Notes under the pieces: model-generated
What the model was told of the DNA's origin: nothing
Database searches by the model: none
The model's input: only the letters and a program-made list of their open reading frames with translations
Assembly: GCA_027074805.1 (NCBI GenBank)
Contig: JALTCK010000094.1
Coordinates: forward strand, 1-6,516
Origin: Thermococcus sp.
Lineage (GTDB): Archaea; Methanobacteriota_B; Thermococci; Thermococcales; Thermococcaceae
Direction: 5' to 3'
Length of the DNA stretch: 6,516 nt
Translations under genes and position numbers: made by a program
Shown: positions 1-6,175 of the stretch, in pieces
Position numbering within the stretch: position 1 is the stretch's first letter
Layout of the letters: each line of letters starts with the position of its first letter

Positions 1-942
1 GACCGCGTTCTGTGCAAAGTAGGGCAGAATCTCCAGGAAGTCCGGGTTGCCGTTCTCGTCGCGGTCGACTATCTCGTAGATTACCTCCCTAACATCGTAG
101 CCCTTGTTCGGGTCGTCCGGGACTATGGAGTAGAGGTTCTCGGTCTTCCTGAAGGGCAGGTCGTTCGTCTTAACCCTCGGCGGCTTCTCCATGTTGTTTG
201 ACGGCAGGTAGCCGACGAGCCTCCTGATGAGTGCCAGAACCTCCTCGTCGCTCTTTCCTATGAGGTGGGCCTGTCCGGACTTCTGGGCGTGGATCATTGC
301 TCCACCGAGCTGTATTGGCGTGACCTCGACGCCGGTGACGGCTTTAACGACCTGTGGACCTGTGATGAACATGAAGCTCGCGGGGTTGTCGACCATTAGA
401 ATGAAGTCTCCTATCGCCGGGCTGTAAACCGCTCCTCCGGCACAGGGACCCATGATGGCCGTTATCTGCGGGACGACACCGCTCAGCAGGGTGTTCATCT
501 TGAATATTTCGCCGTAGCCCTTGAGCGAGTCAACGCCCTCCTGAATCCTGGCCCCACCGGAGTCGTTGAGACCTATGACAGGAGCGCCGGCTTCCAGAGC
601 AAGCTCCATGACGCGCTTGATCTTCGCCGCGTGCATCTCGCCGAGGGAACCTCCCATGACCGTGAAGTCCTGGGCGAAGACGAAGACCAATCGACCGTCA
701 ATGGTTCCGTATCCGGTTATGACACCATCTGCGGGGAGTTTCTTCTTATCGAGCCCGAACTCGGTACCGCGGTGTTTCACGAACATCCCAATCTCAACGA
801 AACTCCCAGGATCAAGGAGCTTTTCAATCCTCTCACGCGCTGTGAGCTTTCCCTTTGCGTGCTGTTTTTCAACAGCCTTCTCACCGCCCATCTCCATAAT
901 CTTTCTCTTCCTCTCGTACAGTTCCTCAACCTTGTCCCTCAT
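1..942 (-). CDS. mmdA: Methylmalonyl-CoA decarboxylase alpha subunit / acyl-CoA carboxyltransferase, N-terminal 314 residues (runs off left edge)
   Basis: Translating the minus strand from the ATG at 942 gives 314 uninterrupted residues of a biotin-dependent carboxyltransferase, the family of PccB and MmdA. It moves a carboxyl group between methylmalonyl-CoA and biotin. The N-terminal helix and the segment KGKLTARERIEKLLDPGSF (residues 30-48) are typical. Two glycine-rich oxyanion-hole segments are visible: NDSGGARIQEGVDSL (126-140) and GPCAGGAVYSPA (165-176), followed by GPQVVKAVTG (195-204) and LGGAMIH (212-218). The family is usually about 510-525 residues, so roughly 40% is missing beyond base 1. 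The start is supported by GGGGGAG a few bases upstream. In Thermococcales this subunit is usually assigned to a membrane sodium-pumping decarboxylase because biotin-carrier and beta-subunit genes accompany it. Those genes would lie outside this window, so a soluble propionyl-CoA carboxylase subunit cannot be excluded here. Family is certain; the exact complex is inferred. Confidence 0.93.
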   Translation of the reverse strand, partial: MRDKVEELYERKRKIMEMGGEKAVEKQHAKGKLTARERIEKLLDPGSFVEIGMFVKHRGTEFGLDKKKLPADGVITGYGTIDGRLVFVFAQDFTVMGGSLGEMHAAKIKRVMELALEAGAPVIGLNDSGGARIQEGVDSLKGYGEIFKMNTLLSGVVPQITAIMGPCAGGAVYSPAIGDFILMVDNPASFMFITGPQVVKAVTGVEVTPIQLGGAMIHAQKSGQAHLIGKSDEEVLALIRRLVGYLPSNNMEKPPRVKTNDLPFRKTENLYSIVPDDPNKGYDVREVIYEIVDRDENGNPDFLEILPYFAQNAV

Positions 943-980
943 GAGTACTCCCCCATAATTTTGCTGAAGGTTGTAGTTTG

Positions 981-1001
981 TAAAGTTTAAAAGGGTTTTT
1001 G
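981..1001 (-). promoter_or_regulatory. Probable mmdA promoter (BRE/TATA)
   Basis: Read on the minus strand, an A-rich BRE-like CAAAAACCC is followed by the TATA-like TTTTAAAC (985-992). The TATA centre lies about 46 bases before the mmdA ATG, predicting a transcript start near 963 and a leader of about 20 bases. That leader is longer than for most genes in this window. Confidence 0.6.
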
Positions 1002-1019
1002 AAAAAGGGGTGAACACCC
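1002..1019 (-). terminator. Possible T-run terminator behind eif2b
   Basis: About 40 bases after the eif2b stop, the minus strand reads GGGTGTTCACCCC followed by TTTTT (complement of 1002-1006). Archaeal RNA polymerase terminates at short T-runs. The inverted repeat GGGTG/CACCC has only two bases between the arms, so any hairpin would have a short stem, and the repeat may instead be protein-binding. The call rests mainly on the T-run. Confidence 0.4.
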
Positions 1020-1028
1020 GTGGTGATA
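1012..1028. promoter_or_regulatory. Sequence resembling the Thermococcales glycolytic motif (TATCAC-N5-GTGATA)
   Basis: The plus strand reads GAACAC, five bases, then GTGATA. This matches 10 of the 12 defined positions of the palindrome bound by the Tgr/TrmBL1 sugar-responsive regulator; the right half-site (1023-1028) is perfect and the left has 4 of 6. It lies about 20 bases upstream of the mmdA TATA box. From that side the regulator is known to activate gluconeogenic genes. That mmdA is a target is inference. Confidence 0.3.
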
Positions 1029-1047
1029 AGTGGGAGGGAAGAAGATG

Positions 1048-1479
1048 TCAGAGGTGCTGGATCGGGGTCTCAGCACCACAGGCCTCACACTTGAGGAAGT
1101 GGAAGCGCCCACGCTTGATGATCTTGGTATCGGGACTTCCGCACACCGGGCATATGACGTAGTCCCTGAGGTACTTTTTCATCTTGTTGCCTATCAGATA
1201 GGGCGTGAATCTTCCCTGGAGGATAACCCTTCTCCCCTCGAGCGTTCCGGCGGTGGCCACCTCGCGGAGTATGAACTTCAGCAGGTGATTTGGGTCGCGG
1301 TTCAGCGCTTCTGCTATGTCCACGAAGTTCTCGATTATAGTCCTGTTGCCAGCTATCGTGACCTGTGCCGGTGGAACCTCAAAACGTGACGTGTGGTGCT
1401 TCACGTTCTCGGGCAGTTCATCGTAAGCCTTATCGAGGAGCCCCTCGAAATCGTAAAAGTCAACCTTCTTCTCGCTCAT
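1048..1479 (-). CDS. eif2b: Translation initiation factor aIF2, beta subunit
   Basis: This 143-residue protein is the beta subunit of archaeal initiation factor 2, which with the alpha and gamma subunits carries initiator Met-tRNA to the small ribosomal subunit. All parts of the family are visible: an N-terminal acidic/aromatic helix (about residues 5-20) that contacts the gamma subunit; a central alpha-beta domain (about 35-103) with TIAGNRTIIENFVDIAEALNR at 41-61; and a C-terminal zinc ribbon with C110, C113, C131 and C134. The length is normal for archaea, where the long eukaryotic N-terminal extension is absent. The start is preceded by GGGGTGA at good spacing. It sits 48 bases behind mcm on the same strand, an arrangement known in Pyrococcus and Thermococcus, and has a strong promoter in that gap. 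Read-through from the replication genes remains possible because no T-run separates them. Confidence 0.97.
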   Translation of the reverse strand: MSEKKVDFYDFEGLLDKAYDELPENVKHHTSRFEVPPAQVTIAGNRTIIENFVDIAEALNRDPNHLLKFILREVATAGTLEGRRVILQGRFTPYLIGNKMKKYLRDYVICPVCGSPDTKIIKRGRFHFLKCEACGAETPIQHL

Positions 1480-1510
1480 GCTCTCACCCCAACCTAACTA
1501 TTCGGGCCAC

Positions 1511-1526
1511 TTTATAACCTTTGGCG
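1511..1526 (-). promoter_or_regulatory. eif2b promoter (BRE/TATA)
   Basis: On the minus strand CGCCAAAGG is followed at once by TTATAAA (1511-1517), a good archaeal BRE plus TATA box. The centre is about 35 bases before the eif2b ATG, giving a predicted leader of about 10 bases that contains the ribosome binding site. The element starts within a few bases of the mcm stop codon and gives eif2b its own transcript. Confidence 0.75.
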
Positions 1527-1527
1527 T

Positions 1528-3579
1528 TCACCCCAGCACCCTGTAGAACCCTGCCCTCGGCTCGTATATCCTCGACTGGGCTGAGAGTTCCTCCAGCAGG
1601 CGCCTCGCCTCGGCCTTGTTTATGCCCTGTTTGGCGGCCTCCTCGAGTATCCTGTCCACCGGTGCGCCGTACTCCCCTTCGTCCTCGAGGGCCTTGACTA
1701 TGCTCACCAGCCGGTCTATCTTGTTTATCTTCCTTGAACTCGTGCCAACTTCGAGTATCGAGACGTCGAGGGTTCCCTCCTCGTCCACGGCTATCTTCCT
1801 TATCATGTCCTCCACGAGCCTTATAGCTGCTCTCGCGTCCTCCCTCGTAACCGTCTCGCTCAGCCTCATCCTCGCGTGGGCCTCGCTGAGACGGATTAAG
1901 GCCTCGAGCTGCCTCGCGGTAATCGGTATCGGCTGAACCCCCTCTTCCTCTCCGGAGCGCCTGAATCCCTTTCTCATCCTCACGTAGTAGCGCTTTATCT
2001 CCTCCATGGCCTCCCTGCTGAGGACGGGGTGGATGTTCTTCCTCGCGTAGGCTATGTACTTCTTGAGCAGGTCGTAGGGTATCTTCGGCGTCACAGCCTC
2101 GGCCTCCCCCCTGCGGACCTTTAGGATGTGCTCCGCTATGCTGGAATCGAGCTTCTCGTCCGGCTCGTCGAGGAGGAGGAATATGAGGTCGAAACGGCTT
2201 AACAGTGTCGGTGGAAGGTCGAGCTGCTCGGGCAGGCTCTTGTGCCTGTTGAAGCGCCCGTACTTGGGGTTTGCGGCGGCTATAACGGTAGTTCTCGCGT
2301 TGAGGGTTGCAGTAATGCCTGCTTTGGAGATGCTTATCGTCTGCTGCTCCAGGGCCTCGTGTATCGCGCTCCTATCGCGGTCGCTCATCTTGTCGAACTC
2401 GTCTATCATTGCGAAACCGCCGTCCGCTAAGACGAGAACACCAGCTTCCAGAACCCACGAGCCGGTTAACTCGTCGCGGACGGCCGCGGCAGTGAGGCCT
2501 GCCGCCGAACTGCTCTTACCGCTCGTGTAAATCGCCCTCGGTGCCAAATTGGCAACGTAGCGGAGAAGTTGTGATTTTGCCACACCAGGGTCACCAACCA
2601 GCAAAACGTGGCTCTCACCCCTGAGTTTAGTCCCATCGGGCAAAAGCCTCTGCACGCCGCCGAAGAGCGCCAGCGCTATCCCCATCTTCACGTCCTTCAT
2701 TCCCCATATTGCAGGGGCTATCGAGTCAACTATAGTCTCGATGACGTCCTTTCTTCTCGCGAGCTCCCTTATCTTCTGCTCGTCCTCGGGTGAGATGTCG
2801 AGCTCCTCTATCTCCTTGCTGAGCTGCTCTATGTGGTTGACCTCCAGAACCTTCTTGAATATGGGCCTCTTGTCCTTCTGCTCGAGGATGACACGCAGGA
2901 TCCCACTGATTAGAACCCTGTCTCCGGGCAGGGCGCTGTCCACCATATCGTCGAGGAGTATTGCATCAACAAAGCGCGGCATCTGACCGCCCTTCAAACT
3001 CTCGGGCCTGTCCTGGAGGCGGAAGCTCTGGAAGTTTATGAAGCGGCTCTTTTCGACGTCGAGGTCGACGTTTCTCGATCCACAGGCGTCGCAGCGGGCG
3101 GGCTTGATCAGGTTTTCGTAGGGCTTCTGAAGGCGGATCATCTCGTTGCCGCAGTCCTTGCAGATGAAGACGGCCCTCTGGACGAAGGGTTTCACCTCAC
3201 TCACGCGCGTGACTATGCCCTCGACCTGGATGAAGCGGTTTATGTGCTCGCTCCCCAGCTCTTTGACGAGAAGCGTTTTGGGAAGGTTGTAAAATCGAGC
3301 GTGGACCTTGAACTCTTCCCTCTTCTCTATTGGAGGCTCCCTGAGGACTATCTGGATGGCATCCTCTGCTGCTGCAATCGCCTCTTCGGGGTTGTTCAGG
3401 AGCTCCTCCGCCAGCTCGGGGTCGTAGGAGTTGAGATGTGTCCAGTCTATTGTGAGGGAGCGCTTTGGAATTACCGTAAGGAGGTCCTTCAGCTTGTTTA
3501 TGTAAACTTCGCTTCCACTGTCATCGGCGTAGTTGCGGAGAAAGGCCGCAAACCTCTCGATCATCTCCTCCCTGTCCAT
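1528..3579 (-). CDS. mcm: Replicative DNA helicase MCM (MCM3-type of Thermococcales)
   Basis: This 683-residue protein is the minichromosome maintenance helicase, a hexameric 3'-5' ATPase that unwinds DNA at the fork. The N-terminal domain (about 1-260) has a zinc-binding site with C140, C143, C163 and C166. The AAA+ core (about 275-590) has Walker A GDPGVAKS (329-336), Walker B FAMIDEF with D393 and E394, a sensor-1 asparagine N437, the arginine-finger motif SRFD (461-464) and a likely sensor-2 arginine in TARQLE near 556. A C-terminal winged helix follows (about 612-683). All key residues are intact. The length is that of an archaeal MCM without inteins, although relatives in this order often carry inteins in this gene. 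The start codon overlaps the gins23 stop as TAATG, and the binding site GGTGAGG lies within the end of gins23, so the two are translationally coupled. This neighbourhood (gins23 before, eif2b after) matches the essential MCM of Thermococcus; that orthology is inferred from context. Confidence 0.98.
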   Translation of the reverse strand: MDREEMIERFAAFLRNYADDSGSEVYINKLKDLLTVIPKRSLTIDWTHLNSYDPELAEELLNNPEEAIAAAEDAIQIVLREPPIEKREEFKVHARFYNLPKTLLVKELGSEHINRFIQVEGIVTRVSEVKPFVQRAVFICKDCGNEMIRLQKPYENLIKPARCDACGSRNVDLDVEKSRFINFQSFRLQDRPESLKGGQMPRFVDAILLDDMVDSALPGDRVLISGILRVILEQKDKRPIFKKVLEVNHIEQLSKEIEELDISPEDEQKIRELARRKDVIETIVDSIAPAIWGMKDVKMGIALALFGGVQRLLPDGTKLRGESHVLLVGDPGVAKSQLLRYVANLAPRAIYTSGKSSSAAGLTAAAVRDELTGSWVLEAGVLVLADGGFAMIDEFDKMSDRDRSAIHEALEQQTISISKAGITATLNARTTVIAAANPKYGRFNRHKSLPEQLDLPPTLLSRFDLIFLLLDEPDEKLDSSIAEHILKVRRGEAEAVTPKIPYDLLKKYIAYARKNIHPVLSREAMEEIKRYYVRMRKGFRRSGEEEGVQPIPITARQLEALIRLSEAHARMRLSETVTREDARAAIRLVEDMIRKIAVDEEGTLDVSILEVGTSSRKINKIDRLVSIVKALEDEGEYGAPVDRILEEAAKQGINKAEARRLLEELSAQSRIYEPRAGFYRVLG

Positions 3580-4073
3580 TACTCCTCACCCAGCCACTCG
3601 TTCCTGATTTTAGATATCTGGAGGTACACCCTCTTCTCCTCGGGGGAGAGGCGTGATAGTATCTCGAGGCTGTTCGGCCTCAGTCTCACCGCCTCGAGTA
3701 TCTTCCTGAAGCGTATCATTTTGAGGTGCTCCAGCTTCTTCTTAAGGTTAGCGAGCTTCGTCAGCTTCACGTTTATAGCCTCAACGCCCTCGCCGGCGTT
3801 CATTCTCACGTAGTTCTCGAGATAATAGGTATAGAACTCGGCCCTCTCATAGAGCCCCTGTGGGAGGGGCATTATGGGCTCGTTCTCCATCTCTTCCTTT
3901 ATTGCCCTGTCGATCTCACCGATTATCTTGTCCGCCTCGTCGATTACCTCAACCACGCCCGACTCCCAGAGCTCCCTTGCCTTCCAGTCCTCGAGCAGGA
4001 TGACGTCTCCCGTCTTCCAGTCTCCAAAGGGCCTGAGTACCTTCACCGCTATCTTTGCCCTACCTGTGAACAT
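3579..4073 (-). CDS. gins23: GINS complex subunit Gins23
   Basis: This 164-residue protein is a subunit of archaeal GINS, which binds MCM and the Cdc45/RecJ-like nuclease (GAN) to form the active replicative helicase. The domain order identifies the subunit: a small beta-rich B domain comes first (about residues 5-46, with VKVLRPFGDWKTGDVILLED at 11-30), followed by a helical A domain (about 52-164). B-then-A is the Psf2/Psf3-like Gins23 arrangement; the paralogue Gins51 has the reverse order. The A domain carries MPLPQGLYERAEFYTYYLEN (68-87) and a long basic helix (about 103-131). The length is close to that known for Gins23. The stop overlaps the mcm start by one base. Start choice: the ATG at 4073 gives the complete first beta strand and has GAGAGGGAT upstream. 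The adjacent mcm gene strongly supports the call, since direct sequence conservation in GINS is low. Confidence 0.9.
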   Translation of the reverse strand: MFTGRAKIAVKVLRPFGDWKTGDVILLEDWKARELWESGVVEVIDEADKIIGEIDRAIKEEMENEPIMPLPQGLYERAEFYTYYLENYVRMNAGEGVEAINVKLTKLANLKKKLEHLKMIRFRKILEAVRLRPNSLEILSRLSPEEKRVYLQISKIRNEWLGEE

Positions 4074-4110
4074 GGCAGATCCCTCTCGAATAGACCCCTA
4101 ATTTCATGGG

Positions 4111-4125
4111 CTATTAAACTTTGGG
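4111..4125 (-). promoter_or_regulatory. Probable gins23-mcm operon promoter
   Basis: The minus strand reads CCCAAAG followed by TTTAATA (4112-4118), a fair BRE/TATA pair. Its centre is about 42 bases before the gins23 ATG, predicting a leader of about 17 bases. It lies back to back with the promoter of the plus-strand phosphoesterase, with TATA centres about 21 bases apart. Confidence 0.6.
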
Positions 4126-4140
4126 TTAAGGGTTATAAGG
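4126..4140 (+). promoter_or_regulatory. Promoter of the metallophosphoesterase gene
   Basis: TTATAA at 4133-4138 is preceded by TTAAGGG and centred about 34 bases before the ATG at 4170. The hexamer GGGTTA occurs three times here (4123-4128, 4130-4135, 4146-4151), the second overlapping the TATA box. Confidence 0.65.
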
Positions 4141-4169
4141 AATTGGGGTTAGGTTTCAGTGGTGGGAAC

Positions 4170-4682
4170 ATGCTTGTAGGCATCATGAGTGACACTCACG
4201 ACAACCTGCCTGCCATTAGGAAGGCGGTGGAGTTCTTCAACAAGGAGAATGTCGAGCTGGTGATCCACGCCGGCGACTTCGTGGCTCCCTTCGTTGCCAG
4301 GGAGCTGAAGGGGCTTAAGGCGCCGCTCAAGGGAGTCTTTGGCAACAACGACGGCGAGAGGAAGGGTCTCTACGAGGCTCTGGGGATATACGACGAGATA
4401 CTTGAGATAGAGGCTGACGGAATGAAGATGGCAGTTACCCACGGTACTGATGAGAGGGTAGTCCGCGCTCTGGCTAGGAGCAGGCTCTACGACGTCGTCA
4501 TAGTTGGTCACACACACAAATACGAGATAAGGGAGGAGGGCAGGACGATCCTCGTGAATCCCGGGGAGGTCTGCGGCTACGTGAGTGGAGTTAAGAGCGT
4601 GGCCCTTCTTGACACAAGAAGGAGGGAAGTGAGAATAATAAACATCGAGACTGGGGAGCTCTTAGGGGCCATGAGCCTCTGA
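4170..4682 (+). CDS. Metallophosphoesterase, YfcE/MJ0936 family
   Basis: This 170-residue protein is a small calcineurin-like phosphoesterase of the YfcE/MJ0936 type. These are cytosolic two-metal enzymes that cleave phosphodiesters in vitro and whose physiological substrates are mostly unknown. The metal ligands are all visible: D8 and H10 in SDTHDN (7-12), D36 in HAGDF (33-37), N59 in the GNND motif (58-61), H91 in THGT, and H114 and H116 in GHTH (113-116). NPGEVCGY (130-137) is the usual C-terminal loop. Length matches the family. The frame is open far upstream to 3726, but the ATG at 4170 is chosen because GGTGGGA lies just before it, a TATA box is at the right distance, and the family begins with a strand ending in SDTH. 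It is divergent from the replication genes and 46 bases ahead of an unrecognised gene. No signal peptide or membrane segment is present. Substrate specificity cannot be read from the sequence. Confidence 0.92.
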   Translation: MLVGIMSDTHDNLPAIRKAVEFFNKENVELVIHAGDFVAPFVARELKGLKAPLKGVFGNNDGERKGLYEALGIYDEILEIEADGMKMAVTHGTDERVVRALARSRLYDVVIVGHTHKYEIREEGRTILVNPGEVCGYVSGVKSVALLDTRRREVRIINIETGELLGAMSL

Positions 4683-4690
4683 CGAGCGCC

Positions 4691-4698
4691 TCTAAAGA
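4691..4698 (+). promoter_or_regulatory. Weak TATA-like element before the 273-residue gene
   Basis: TCTAAAGA lies in the 46-base gap and is centred about 34 bases before the ATG at 4729, the same spacing as four other genes here. No good BRE precedes it, so the gene may depend partly or wholly on read-through from the phosphoesterase. Confidence 0.3.
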
Positions 4699-4728
4699 GT
4701 TACCTAAACTTCCTGTGTCGGTGGGAGC

Positions 4729-5550
4729 ATGGAGGATGTTTTAATTCCCAGGGAGCGGAGGGATGCGGTGGTTTTCGTTGGGGTAGATGATTCAGAGAGG
4801 GTCGAGTTTATCAAGGTGTACGGCGTCAGTGAAGAGCTTGCCAAAACTGCCCTGGAGGACTTCTTCAGTGCGAAGGGCCTATTTCCCTCTGAGTACAGAT
4901 TAGTGAGCAGGGGTTTTGAGTCCCTCCAGGGCAGGCGGGCGATAACAACGAGGAGCGAGGCCCGTCTCTCAGCAGCCCTTTCGAGGCTCGGGCTGAAACT
5001 CATCTCAAACGGTGTCCTCTACACTGAGGGGGATGAGATCTACCAGTTCACCCTTGTTAGCGAGTCCCTTTACGAGAGACTTGTCTCACGGGAGGAGACA
5101 AAACTCAAGGTTGATCCTCTGGAAATCCTCTCCCTCGGCGTTGATGCCGTTGTGGAGAACCTGGCCGGCGTCGATCTGAGGGAGTTTGTCCCTGAAGGAA
5201 CCGTGATCCTCCACGAGCCCCCCATATCGGAGGTCGCGGAACTCCTCTCCGCCGAGAGGAACTACAGCCTCGTGGTCGAGACCAAGGACGCCTCCAAATA
5301 CTCCTTCCTCGACTTCCAGGCGGTTCTAAGGCTCCCCCCAATGGATGGGGAAGATTTTGCCAGAAGGCTCTCGGAGCTCCTCGGGGTTGAGCCTCCCGTC
5401 GAGATAATCGCAAAACTTCCTGAGGTTAAGCTCAACGAGAGGAACCTGAGGGGGATAGTTGATCTCACGAGAAAGCTCTCCTCAGAGCTCGGCCTTTCCG
5501 CCGACGAGGCCCTCAAACTGGCCCTGAGGCTCAACCTCGGAGAGCTTTGA
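4729..5550 (+). CDS. Unrecognised 273-residue protein with an AAA+ lid-like C-terminus
   Basis: I do not recognise this protein as a named family. It is soluble, with no signal peptide or membrane segment. The N-terminal part (about 1-125) is mixed alpha/beta, with a hydrophobic strand DAVVFVGV (12-19). The C-terminal part resembles, in order, elements of an AAA+ ATPase: a strand TVILHEPP (158-165) where Walker B would stand; a strand YSLVVETKD (179-187) like the sensor-1 strand; a proline-marked loop RLPPMDGEDFARRLSELL (201-218); and a helical lid-like region containing LNERNLRGIVDLTRKL (235-250). There is no GxxGxGK[ST] P-loop anywhere and no acidic DE pair in the Walker B position, so it would not be an ATPase of the usual kind. 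This likeness was judged by eye. The start has GGTGGGAGC directly before it. It follows the phosphoesterase by 46 bases and may be co-transcribed. Its 3' end overlaps the opposing gene by 20 bases. It is probably a conserved Thermococcales protein, but this is untested. Confidence 0.85.
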   Translation: MEDVLIPRERRDAVVFVGVDDSERVEFIKVYGVSEELAKTALEDFFSAKGLFPSEYRLVSRGFESLQGRRAITTRSEARLSAALSRLGLKLISNGVLYTEGDEIYQFTLVSESLYERLVSREETKLKVDPLEILSLGVDAVVENLAGVDLREFVPEGTVILHEPPISEVAELLSAERNYSLVVETKDASKYSFLDFQAVLRLPPMDGEDFARRLSELLGVEPPVEIIAKLPEVKLNERNLRGIVDLTRKLSSELGLSADEALKLALRLNLGEL

Positions 5551-6088
5551 AGTAGGCCTTCACGGCCTCCCTGAATTCCCTGTTTGTCCTTCCGAGAAGG
5601 GCGTAGGTCCTCTCCCTTTCCTTCCTCCCCCCGGAGATATAGCCGAGGAGGAGGCACTCATCAACGCTGAGGGTCGCGAGTTCTTTGGGCTTTTTCTCCT
5701 TTCCCACGGCCTTGAGGAGGGGTCTCAGTCCCTCGCTCCGCCTCTCGAACTCCAGCCAGTCCACGTTGAGCCTTCCTTTGATCTCAACGAGCTCATCGGC
5801 CCTCTCGAAGTATGGTCTTACTCTCTCACCGAGCGGAGAGTTCAGGATCCTTTCCGCAAAGTTCTCCATGTAGGATACGTCATCGGCAAGACGCTTTGCA
5901 TCAACAACGTCGAGGCTTCCGTAGAGGGCCCTTGCCACGAGGTAACAGCGTGCCGCGAAGGGAATCGGCGGAAGGAAGAGCTCTTTTCCAGTGACTACGA
6001 CCTTTTCTCCGCCTTTCCCTTGAAGGGTCTCAAGTAACATCCCGAGAGGATAGCTGAGGCTCTTGATACAGAATTCAAGCTCGTGCAT
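5531..6088 (-). CDS. Unrecognised 185-residue, mostly helical cytosolic protein
   Basis: I do not recognise this protein. It appears largely helical, with no signal peptide, membrane span or cysteine cluster; its three cysteines (C7, C48, C145) are far apart. The N-terminal third contains an extended segment EKVVVTGKELFLPPIPFAAR (28-47). The middle (about 65-130) is charged, with predicted helices. The C-terminal third (SVDECLLLGYISGG at 141-154, then a basic helix-rich stretch with RTNREFREAVKAYFKALRG at 167-185) could bind nucleic acid, but no motif proves it. The start is supported by GGTGGG just upstream and a TATA-like element about 34 bases before it. Its coding nature is supported by a long uninterrupted frame, a proper start region and the same base composition as its neighbours. 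It converges on the 273-residue gene with a 20-base overlap and is divergent from rtcA. No function is proposed. Confidence 0.82.
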   Translation of the reverse strand: MHELEFCIKSLSYPLGMLLETLQGKGGEKVVVTGKELFLPPIPFAARCYLVARALYGSLDVVDAKRLADDVSYMENFAERILNSPLGERVRPYFERADELVEIKGRLNVDWLEFERRSEGLRPLLKAVGKEKKPKELATLSVDECLLLGYISGGRKERERTYALLGRTNREFREAVKAYFKALRG

Positions 6089-6117
6089 AGACCCACCGAT
6101 TGGGGTTCCAACGTATC

Positions 6118-6132
6118 CCTAAAAGCCTTTCG
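6118..6132 (-). promoter_or_regulatory. Promoter of the 185-residue gene
   Basis: The minus strand reads CGAAAGG, an acceptable BRE, then CTTTTAGG (6118-6125) as a TATA-like box. Its centre is about 34 bases before the ATG at 6088. Confidence 0.5.
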
Positions 6133-6137
6133 TCAGG

Positions 6138-6145
6138 TTTTTTAG
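6138..6145 (+). promoter_or_regulatory. Probable rtcA promoter
   Basis: TTTTTTAG is centred about 35 bases before the rtcA ATG and back to back with the divergent promoter. The sequence before it is a poor BRE, so the call rests on AT-richness and spacing. The T-run could in principle also act as a terminator for any plus-strand transcript reaching it. Confidence 0.45.
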
Positions 6146-6175
6146 TCCCCCACCGAAGATAGGTGCGGTGGGAGA

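Noticed and set aside
939..956. A five-codon upstream reading frame (ATG at 956, minus strand) whose TGA overlaps the mmdA ATG.
   Set aside because: It has no ribosome binding site of its own; the GGGGGAG within it is better explained as the mmdA binding site. Probably coincidence.
566..990. Two plus-strand open frames (566-958 and 631-990) opposite mmdA.
   Set aside because: They are antisense to a clearly conserved coding region and lack a supported start; GC-rich codon use keeps the opposite strand open.
1109..1170. A TTGATGA box followed by CTGA, considered as a C/D box guide RNA on the plus strand.
   Set aside because: The first base of the C box does not fit, no D' box is visible, and it lies within eif2b coding sequence.
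1030..1389. Plus-strand open frame opposite eif2b.
   Set aside because: It is fully antisense to a confident gene, with no recognisable protein features.
3726..4169. In-frame extension of the phosphoesterase frame upstream to 3726.
   Set aside because: It lies antisense to gins23, crosses the divergent promoter region, and shows no family similarity before residue 1 at 4170. It is a shadow frame.
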